NCBI GenBank assembly: GCA_013314865.1
Contig: JABUEV010000178.1
Span: forward strand, 1 to 5,725
Direction of reading: 5' to 3'
Source: Bacteroidales bacterium
Lineage (GTDB): Bacteria; Bacteroidota; Bacteroidia; Bacteroidales; VadinHA17
DNA: 5,725 bases
Within the stretch, counting starts at the first letter, position 1. Each line of letters opens with the position of its first letter. The notes under the pieces were generated by a model that saw only the letters and a program-made list of their open reading frames with translations, had not been told where the DNA came from and ran no database searches. The position numbers and the translations under genes are program-made. Positions 1-5,725 of the stretch are shown in pieces.

Positions 1-3000
1 TGCCGGTTACGTTCCTGTTTAGCCTCCTGCAGCATTGAAAGCTCAATGTTGAAGCTGTTTTCAGCAGGCCATACCAGGGCCCTTGAAGCATCGGAGTTAT
101 TGTCATATTTTCCCGGAGGAGTCAGTTTCAGCGGGATTTCATATTCGTAGAAATTGTTTTTATAGTCAGATCCGATTCTTATAAAAGCAGTAAGCTCCCC
201 GTCGTAGAGAGGCACTCCGATAAGAGCCTCTGCATGGACTTCCATTCGAAGTCTGCGGTACTGCCTGACATCAAGGTTCACATTCCTGAAAGCAGCCCTT
301 GCATCCCCGTCTTCAAGGTCATATACTTTCAGAACCATCGACTGCTCATTCAGTTGTCTAAGCTGAGGATTCTGCGGATCGATAATCCTGTTGAACCCCG
401 GAGGTAAAACATAGTTTACAGGCTCCTTGCCGGCATTTTCCTCAATACTTACGGAGCTAATTTCAAAAGAACCGTCAGTGGGTTCCGGTATCGTAATCCT
501 CTCGCCGCCTTCCATAAATGAAATATTGTATTTACGCCACTCTGCCCTTACCAGGTCAAGCTTTGCAAATCTCATTATGACAGGCTCCCTGAACTCTTTA
601 AGAAACATCCTCATGAAGCGGATTGACTTGAAGTCCCTTATGGGACCTACAATCTTCTGGTATTCTGTTATCGGGATTTTCAGCTGATACCATTTAACCT
701 TTGATTTAGTCCCATTTGCAAAGGTTGCCTCATACTCAATCTCGTCCACAACATAGTTCGACCCGACCTTGAGATCTTCAGGCCTTATGCTCACCTTGTA
801 CTGGTAATAACTCTCGGTCTCGCTCAGGGTGTTATCCCTGTTTATGTCTTCCATATCCGGTAGCGTTGAACCAGAAGTCGGATAAGATTCGGGAGACATT
901 TCAGAAGTGGGAGAGTTACCCTCCTGCCCGTTGTATTTTTTATACCTGTCAAGAATTCCCAACTGCTGGTTGTCATAGTCTGATCCCCTGAAATAGTGAA
1001 AATCATCATTTGCCGGATCCTTCTGTATTTCCTGGTAGACTTCCGGTTTGACAATATCCATCACTTTCTGAAGATATGTGTCAAAGAACGACTGTTCATC
1101 CTGGTTTCTCAATCCATCAAATCCAACATCCTGGTATAATCTTGATTCTATGGCATTATCAAAAGCATGAACTACCGACTGAACCGTGGGCACCCTTCCC
1201 CACGCTGTCGTGTCAACGTTCTTTATCTCCGGTGAACCGGGCAATCCGTTTTCAAAGCTTTTCCGTGAATCGCGCAGTATGTCTTCTGAAATATTGCCAA
1301 GGTTTATATAAAGATCTCCTCCCTCATGATCAGGATTTTCGACAAATGGATCCATCAGCCAGAATTTAATATACTGGATATTGGCTGTCTCAAAATCACT
1401 CGTAAGCACCTCACGCATTATGCCGCCCCATCTTGATTCCGGGTCATTGAGCCGGCCGTCAGGATTAATTCCACTTGAATAAGGGCCCGGTTCCGTGTCA
1501 AAATTATATGGTCCCTTTTCATCAGGATAAAAAGCCACATTCAAAACAGCAATGTTTGTCGGTATCCCGCTTGGACTCTCCTTATTGGGAAATATTTCAT
1601 TCTCGTAGATCTCTCTGACAAAGTGGCTCGATTGCGCATCAGGGTTCTGCTTTATGTGTGAAGGTGTTGACGATCCGTTTCTAAGGAAGAGGGGGTCAAT
1701 CACGTACCATGCAATTTTTGCACGGTTAAAGCCGCTGGCGAGATTGTTGTTCAGCCTTGCCTCCGGGAACAGCTGATCCTGACCCTGGGGGATGCTTGCC
1801 AGTGCCCAGGCATTGAACGACTTAAGGTCAAGCGGTATTTCGCTTGCCTCAAAATCGTCGATATAGGAATTGCCTGCATTTGAGATTGCACGTGAGTGGC
1901 CCGGGATAAGATGTGCAAACTCACCGAAGAAGGAAAAGGTTGACGGAGTTTTTGTTTCCAGAAATGGTATCCTGTCAATCATGCGGGTAAGAAACCTTGA
2001 CTGCCCTTTATAGGAGGTATTTAACCCCCAGATTGTGTTTGAAATAGGTTCTTCACCGAAATTTACTTTCTGCGTATATGGCCTTTCAGTCAGATGAAGT
2101 ATCGTGCCGCCAATATTGAAATTATCAGAAAATTTGTAGTCAAGATGAGTTCCGACAAGTGTTTTGGTCTGGAATCCAAAAAACTGATTGCTTTCAAGTG
2201 AAACCTGTATTGGAGTCTGTGATTCTATAAGTGCAGAATTAATTACTGTCACAATGCCCATATTGTAGTCGACGGTGTAATCCACGTTTTCTGTAAGAGG
2301 TACACCTCCCGCAGTTACTTTCACCGACCCCTGGGGAATGTTGATGGCATTCAGCTTTATTTCTGAGCCTGACTCTGAAGAATACTGACCAGTGAGTTTA
2401 AACTTGTTTTTCTCTGCTATTTGCCGGGCAATTGTCTGGGTCGAATCATAGAGTTCCTGAAATACGTATTTCTCAGCCACAAAAGGATCATCGATTTTAT
2501 TCCTGAGATGACTTCCAAAAGGTTCAACCACAGGGAATATTATCTTACCCCTGTCAACTCTGACGGTTACACCATCGATGAAATCAAAAAAACCATCAGG
2601 CGACCTGTCGAACTGGGAATTCAGGTTATCAAGCCCCATTACCTGCAAAAGAATCTGCTTTGCGAGATTTCCTTCGGGCAGATAATTTATTGAGTTGCCT
2701 GTTTCGTCATCCTGGTAAAGGATATTCAGTTCAAAGTCTTTTCTTTCGAGTCTTCCGGAGCCGAGGGAATAGATATTCTTCATCATCAGGTCCCAGGTAG
2801 GCAATCTTGGGCTCAGGGTAGTCCCCTTCAGAAGTTTCAATATAAGTGTTTGGGGGGCAGCAATTCCATCGGTTGAAAACTCACCCACCTTGTAAACCTT
2901 TCCTCCCAGGGTGTATTCAAAGGCTACGGCAAGCACTTCATCAGTGTTTAGTGCTGTATTTAGTGAGATATATCCGAGTTGTCTGTTGAAATAGTATTCC

Positions 3001-4334
3001 CGTTCATCCAGTTTCCTCGCATTTTCAATCTTCTCAAAATCCCGCCCTATCTGAAACCCGGGGTAGAGTGAACTGAATGCATCATTAACCTGATCAACGT
3101 TTCTTACCTGGCCGTAAACGGTGTTCAGTTGCTCATACATCTGGTTTGCACTGTTGTCGGGATATGGCATAGCCCCGGCCACTGCCTGGAAAGAAGGAAT
3201 CTTGTTAAAAATATGGTTTTGATTTTCACCAAGATCCATGAATGCAACAATATTTCTATTGCTTGCCTCCTCAAATCTGCTGGTTTTATTTGTGATCCAT
3301 ACTTCAATCCTTTCAATGTTGATGCCCGAGCTTACAAGCGGAAGGTTTTTCAGTGCTTCATCATAAATATCCCTGAAATATTGTGAAAGGAAAAAGTGAC
3401 GGTTTGACTCGTAATTGTCAGCGTAAATTTCAAAGTTGCTTATCTGGGCACCTCCCTTGACTTCGATCACCGAGGATTCTCCTTTTTGTTGTGAAAGAAC
3501 AGTTGTTACATTAAGTTTGCCGAACTGCATCTCTGTTTTAAGGCCGAAAAGACTGTAACTTCCTGTTATCAATGTTCCAGCAAGAGGAAGAGTGACATCA
3601 CCAGCCTCCACTTTTTTTATGATCTCATCTTCCTTTCCTGAATATTCGAGCTTAGTCCTGTTTTCAAACTCGAACATGGCATCGGTATTATAATTCACGC
3701 CCAACTGCATCTTATCCCCTATAGTACCGGTCACATTCATCTGGATCTTTTCCTTGAAGTCAAAGGTCGGGATGGTTCTTAGTCTCTCCGAGAGTGCCGG
3801 GTTCTGGGTACGGGAAATATTAATTCCAAATATCAGTTCGGCTGAGCCCTGGGGAATAATATTAATGACATTGCTTCCGAATATTTTATCGAAGGCCTCG
3901 CCCCCCACTTCTATCTGAGGTATGATTCCCGATCTGTATCCTGGTTCCTGTCCGCGTATCCTCGACTGCCAGTATTCACGCATTTCCTTGTCGAACTGGT
4001 ATCTGCGGTACTCTTCAGGACTCATGTGAACAGGAGTGCGATAGTCAAAATTTCCAACCTTCTGATAGAGAATATATTCATTCTTCTCTGGATCATACAC
4101 TACAGTTGATCTTATATTTGAAGGATTATCGAGGAATAATGGAGATGTTGGAGAGTATTCCCATGGCATTCCGGAGACATCCTTCAGTTTCAAAGGCGAT
4201 TTTACTATGGTGTCAGACGGTGATGACTGTCCCGTCACCTGTCCGGATGCTTCACCTGGAACTAAAGCAGACAGGGAGTTTATTAAAAGATATGCTAATA
4301 TCAGTAATTTTCTATTTGAGATCCCTGATAACAA
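1..4334 (-). CDS. sprA: SprA/Sov, type IX secretion outer-membrane translocon (C-terminus beyond window)
   Basis: SprA forms the giant outer-membrane beta-barrel channel through which T9SS cargo leaves the periplasm; in gliding species it is also needed for motility. The frame is open for 1444 codons and runs off the left edge, so roughly 900-1000 residues are missing against a usual 2300-2500. Family signatures, in order: a signal peptide (1-31); WEYSP and a YDPEKNEY stretch (about 58-90); IFG...IIPQGSAELIFG (about 150-170), the start of the SprA_N-type region; NLPLVSSGINIERIEVW (about 325-345); SPDGFFDFIDG followed by IIFPVVEPFG (about 578-605); IPQGSVKVTAGG with DYTVDY (about 663-695); GEFAHLIPGHSRAI and YIDDFEAS (about 800-835); DPFVEN...LYINLGNISEDILRDS (about 990-1025); DINRDNTLSETE then YYQYKV (about 1163-1182); FKSIRFMRMF and RFAKLDLVRAEWRKY (about 1225-1265). 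No stop or frameshift interrupts it. The start is TTG at 4334, because an in-frame TAA lies at 4341-4343 and the first in-frame ATG (4169) would remove the signal peptide. It follows ruvA by 21 bases, probably on the same transcript. Identification is secure; the exact start is inferred. Confidence 0.96.
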   Translation of the reverse strand, partial: MLSGISNRKLLILAYLLINSLSALVPGEASGQVTGQSSPSDTIVKSPLKLKDVSGMPWEYSPTSPLFLDNPSNIRSTVVYDPEKNEYILYQKVGNFDYRTPVHMSPEEYRRYQFDKEMREYWQSRIRGQEPGYRSGIIPQIEVGGEAFDKIFGSNVINIIPQGSAELIFGINISRTQNPALSERLRTIPTFDFKEKIQMNVTGTIGDKMQLGVNYNTDAMFEFENRTKLEYSGKEDEIIKKVEAGDVTLPLAGTLITGSYSLFGLKTEMQFGKLNVTTVLSQQKGESSVIEVKGGAQISNFEIYADNYESNRHFFLSQYFRDIYDEALKNLPLVSSGINIERIEVWITNKTSRFEEASNRNIVAFMDLGENQNHIFNKIPSFQAVAGAMPYPDNSANQMYEQLNTVYGQVRNVDQVNDAFSSLYPGFQIGRDFEKIENARKLDEREYYFNRQLGYISLNTALNTDEVLAVAFEYTLGGKVYKVGEFSTDGIAAPQTLILKLLKGTTLSPRLPTWDLMMKNIYSLGSGRLERKDFELNILYQDDETGNSINYLPEGNLAKQILLQVMGLDNLNSQFDRSPDGFFDFIDGVTVRVDRGKIIFPVVEPFGSHLRNKIDDPFVAEKYVFQELYDSTQTIARQIAEKNKFKLTGQYSSESGSEIKLNAINIPQGSVKVTAGGVPLTENVDYTVDYNMGIVTVINSALIESQTPIQVSLESNQFFGFQTKTLVGTHLDYKFSDNFNIGGTILHLTERPYTQKVNFGEEPISNTIWGLNTSYKGQSRFLTRMIDRIPFLETKTPSTFSFFGEFAHLIPGHSRAISNAGNSYIDDFEASEIPLDLKSFNAWALASIPQGQDQLFPEARLNNNLASGFNRAKIAWYVIDPLFLRNGSSTPSHIKQNPDAQSSHFVREIYENEIFPNKESPSGIPTNIAVLNVAFYPDEKGPYNFDTEPGPYSSGINPDGRLNDPESRWGGIMREVLTSDFETANIQYIKFWLMDPFVENPDHEGGDLYINLGNISEDILRDSRKSFENGLPGSPEIKNVDTTAWGRVPTVQSVVHAFDNAIESRLYQDVGFDGLRNQDEQSFFDTYLQKVMDIVKPEVYQEIQKDPANDDFHYFRGSDYDNQQLGILDRYKKYNGQEGNSPTSEMSPESYPTSGSTLPDMEDINRDNTLSETESYYQYKVSIRPEDLKVGSNYVVDEIEYEATFANGTKSKVKWYQLKIPITEYQKIVGPIRDFKSIRFMRMFLKEFREPVIMRFAKLDLVRAEWRKYNISFMEGGERITIPEPTDGSFEISSVSIEENAGKEPVNYVLPPGFNRIIDPQNPQLRQLNEQSMVLKVYDLEDGDARAAFRNVNLDVRQYRRLRMEVHAEALIGVPLYDGELTAFIRIGSDYKNNFYEYEIPLKLTPPGKYDNNSDASRALVWPAENSFNIELSMLQEAKQERNR
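813..848 (-). other. EF-hand/dockerin-like loop 2 in SprA (residues 1163-1174)
   Basis: The twelve residues DINRDNTLSETE place Asp1163, Asn1165, Asp1167, Asn1168, Leu1170, Ser1171 and Glu1174 at positions 1, 3, 5, 6, 8, 9 and 12 of an EF-hand-type loop, including the bidentate Glu at 12. It follows a Ser/Pro/Thr/Glu-rich linker (about residues 1134-1161) and precedes the conserved YYQYKV strand, so it marks a junction between two parts of the protein. The pattern is visible; metal binding is inferred. Confidence 0.5.
2574..2609 (-). other. EF-hand-like loop 1 in SprA (residues 576-587)
   Basis: The twelve residues DRSPDGFFDFID place Asp576, Ser578, Asp580, Gly581, a hydrophobic Phe583, Asp584 and Asp587 at loop positions 1, 3, 5, 6, 8, 9 and 12 of the classical EF-hand calcium loop, with Asp instead of Glu at position 12. 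The loop sits just before the conserved IIFPVVEPFG segment. The match to the pattern is seen directly; calcium binding is inference, and the flanking helices of a true EF hand are not evident. Confidence 0.5.
4242..4334 (-). other. Probable Sec signal peptide of SprA
   Basis: Counting from the TTG at 4334, the first 31 residues have a polar N-region with Arg8-Lys9, a hydrophobic core (LLILAYLLI, residues 10-18) and small residues towards the end. Ala29-Ser30-Gly31 before Gln32 fits the small-x-small rule for signal peptidase I; a cut after Ala23 is also possible. An outer-membrane barrel must cross the inner membrane by Sec, so this segment supports the TTG start. The cleavage site itself is a guess. 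Confidence 0.75.
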
Positions 4335-4355
4335 ACCGGTTTATAAATTCTTATT

Positions 4356-4937
4356 TTACAGGCTCTTAAGTGCCCTCTTTACAATTTCCTCAACACTCAG
4401 GTTTTTTTCTTCCCTTAAAATTTTATCAAGGACTTTTGTAACGGCACTTTTGGCAAATCCGAGCATTACCAAAGCTGATAACGCCTCTTCCCTTCCGGTA
4501 TTGTCTCTCAGGTCAAATATTTCACTTGTTCCGGGCACTTTTCCAAGTTTGTCTTTAAGGTCAACTATTATTCTCTGGGCTGTCTTCAGTCCGATACCTT
4601 TTATGCCCTTGAGTATGTTTACGTTAGCACTTATAATTGCCTTTTCTATTTCATCAGGTGTAAGAGATGAGAGCATTATTCTTGCAGTTGCCGCACCTAC
4701 CCCGGTTACGGAAATGAGCATCCTGAAAATATTTCTCTCCTCTTCATCCGCAAAACCGTAGAGCTGATGAGAATCTTCCCTTATCACTTCATGGACAAGT
4801 ATCCGGCATTCTTTCAGTTTTTCGAGTTTTGAATAGGTTGAAAGGGAAATATTAAGAGAGTAGCCTATTCCTGCAGTTTCAACCGTTACCTGGGTGGGAT
4901 TTATTGAGGTTATACTACCTCTTATATAGTCTATCAT
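4356..4937 (-). CDS. ruvA: Holliday junction branch migration complex subunit RuvA
   Basis: RuvA binds the four-way Holliday junction as a tetramer and loads the RuvB hexameric ATPase, which drives branch migration before RuvC cuts; it acts in the cytoplasm on recombination and stalled-fork intermediates. The protein is 193 residues against about 200 for the family and looks complete. Domain I (about 1-63) is the OB fold, starting MIDYIRGSI and ending with REDSHQLYGF (53-62), which holds the acidic-pin pair Glu54-Asp55. Domain II has two helix-hairpin-helix motifs, LISVTGVGAATARIML (74-89) and LKGIKGIGLKTAQRII (109-124), which contact the DNA backbone. After a short flexible linker (about 132-147), domain III (about 148-193) is the three-helix RuvB-binding module with EALSALVMLGF. 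The ATG at 4937 is one base after the pdxA stop, which suggests translational coupling; no strong Shine-Dalgarno is seen, normal for this phylum. sprA follows 21 bases downstream. Confidence 0.98.
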   Translation of the reverse strand: MIDYIRGSITSINPTQVTVETAGIGYSLNISLSTYSKLEKLKECRILVHEVIREDSHQLYGFADEEERNIFRMLISVTGVGAATARIMLSSLTPDEIEKAIISANVNILKGIKGIGLKTAQRIIVDLKDKLGKVPGTSEIFDLRDNTGREEALSALVMLGFAKSAVTKVLDKILREEKNLSVEEIVKRALKSL

Positions 4938-4938
4938 G

Positions 4939-5725
4939 TTAATGGTCTGTATTAATTATCTCCGGAGGCAGTTCATCGACCCGGTCGGAATGCATCTCTA
5001 TTTCCTGTTTCTTCAGGGGATTCCGGGTTATTTCAGAGTAAAGCTGTCTGTTATGGTAAATATCGCAGGCCAGGTATATGGCATGACGGAATGAGCTTTC
5101 AGATGCTTCTCCCTTTCCGGCAATATCAAATCCTGTTCCGTGGGCAGGAGAGGTTCTCACAAAAGGCAGTCCGGCGGTGAAATTTACACCTGTGTCAAAC
5201 GACATCGCCTTGAAAGGGGCAAGCCCCTGGTCGTGATACATTGCCATTATCCCGTCAAACCTTGAAAACATTGCGGCGCCAAAAAATCCGTCGGCAGGAA
5301 AAGGTCCGAAAACAATGATGCCTTCTTTCTGAGCCTGGCATATTGCCGGAATTATTTTTTCCTGCTCTTCATTTCCCAGAAGGCCATTGTCTCCTGCATG
5401 CGGATTCAGGCCAAGCACTGCAATTGATGGTTTCCTGATGGCAAAATCCATCATGAGCGACTGGTTCATAATCCTGATTTTCTGAAGCAGCAAATCCGTA
5501 CTGATTGCTTCCGGTACACTCTTCAGGGGAAGATGGCCTGTTACCATGCCAATCCTCATATTCTCGCTGACCATCATCATTAATTCATCTCCGGTACCGG
5601 CTTTCATCCTAAGGTATTCCGTATGTCCGCTGAAATGAAACTTCTCCGACTGAATATTACTTTTGTCAATGGGAGCTGTCACCAGTACATCTATCTTACC
5701 CTTCAGAAGATCATCCACTGCCCTT
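4939..5725 (-). CDS. pdxA: 4-hydroxythreonine-4-phosphate dehydrogenase PdxA (N-terminus beyond window)
   Basis: PdxA oxidises 4-phosphohydroxy-L-threonine with NAD(P); the product decarboxylates to 3-amino-2-oxopropyl phosphate, which PdxJ condenses with deoxyxylulose phosphate to make pyridoxine phosphate (DXP-dependent vitamin B6 pathway). The visible 261 codons begin near residue 103 of the E. coli enzyme, so about 100 residues are off the right edge. Numbering from the GTG at 5718, the metal ligands are His62 (GHLPL), His107 (LNPHAGD) and His162 (YHDQG), with the same spacing as E. coli His166, His211 and His266. Substrate-contact positions are also kept: His32-Thr33 (GHTEYL), Lys170, Asn179 and Arg188. 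SPAHGTGFDIAGKG (190-203) is the conserved C-terminal signature. A tail of some 34 residues extends past the E. coli end. The GTG at 5718 is internal, because the frame continues upstream as Arg-Ala and a start there would delete the N-terminal part of the fold. It is the first visible gene of the likely pdxA-ruvA-sprA operon. Confidence 0.96.
   Translation of the reverse strand, partial: RAVDDLLKGKIDVLVTAPIDKSNIQSEKFHFSGHTEYLRMKAGTGDELMMMVSENMRIGMVTGHLPLKSVPEAISTDLLLQKIRIMNQSLMMDFAIRKPSIAVLGLNPHAGDNGLLGNEEQEKIIPAICQAQKEGIIVFGPFPADGFFGAAMFSRFDGIMAMYHDQGLAPFKAMSFDTGVNFTAGLPFVRTSPAHGTGFDIAGKGEASESSFRHAIYLACDIYHNRQLYSEITRNPLKKQEIEMHSDRVDELPPEIINTDH

Noticed and set aside
1..4334. Possibility that sprA is a pseudogene or is split by frameshifts
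   Set aside because: Codon-by-codon reading from 4334 to 1 shows no stop, and the family motifs appear in the expected order in one frame. The missing end is due to the window boundary.
4333..4342. Perfect 10-base palindrome AAACCGGTTT overlapping the sprA start
   Set aside because: Several 10-base palindromes are expected by chance in a window of this size. There is no loop for a hairpin and no second copy nearby to suggest an operator.
4335..4355. Possible promoter or terminator between ruvA and sprA
   Set aside because: The 21-base gap has no stem-loop with a T-run and no match to the Bacteroidota TAnnTTTG -7 element.
427..4369. Other short open frames on both strands (for example 427-687, 842-1054, 1076-1369, 1751-1978, 2421-2693, 3125-3386, 4106-4369)
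   Set aside because: All overlap the continuous sprA frame, which carries conserved motifs along its whole visible length. None has a recognisable domain of its own.
4207..4761. Plus-strand open frame of 184 codons, with hydrophobic residues that could suggest a membrane protein
   Set aside because: It lies antisense to ruvA and the start of sprA, both of which have clear family motifs. Its Leu/Ser/Ile-rich composition is what the reverse complement of these codons gives.
5716..5718. GTG as a start codon for pdxA
   Set aside because: The frame continues upstream to the window edge, and the alignment of His32, His62, His107 and His162 to E. coli PdxA shows that about 100 N-terminal residues are missing rather than absent.

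Overview
The window comes from a member of the Bacteroidota (Bacteroidetes). The strongest sign is a very long reading frame for SprA/Sov, the outer-membrane translocon of the type IX secretion system (T9SS), which is essentially confined to that phylum. Moderate GC, frequent AGA/AGG and ATA codons and the lack of strong Shine-Dalgarno sequences fit this. I cannot name the genus from sequence alone.

All real genes are on the minus strand, so the region reads from high to low coordinates. At the right edge (4939-5725) is pdxA, cut off at its 5' end, encoding a vitamin B6 biosynthesis dehydrogenase. One base later ruvA (4356-4937) is complete and encodes the Holliday-junction-binding subunit of RuvAB. 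After a 21-base gap, sprA starts at a probable TTG codon at 4334. It stays open to the left edge, giving 1444 codons, about 60% of a protein that is normally 2300-2500 residues; the C-terminal part lies beyond position 1. There is no gene-free stretch over 300 bases. I see no RNA gene, mobile element, CRISPR array, repeat family or recognisable terminator, and the short plus-strand frames are antisense shadows.

The spacing suggests a single transcript, pdxA-ruvA-sprA. The three products do not share a pathway: cofactor synthesis, recombination repair and protein export/gliding. Their co-location looks like conserved operon architecture rather than functional coupling; ruvA next to sprA is, from general knowledge, also seen in Flavobacterium. 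No promoter is visible, so it probably lies upstream of the right edge.

I do not see a previously undescribed system. The points worth a second look are the non-ATG start of sprA and two EF-hand-like calcium-loop motifs in SprA, at residues 576-587 and 1163-1174.
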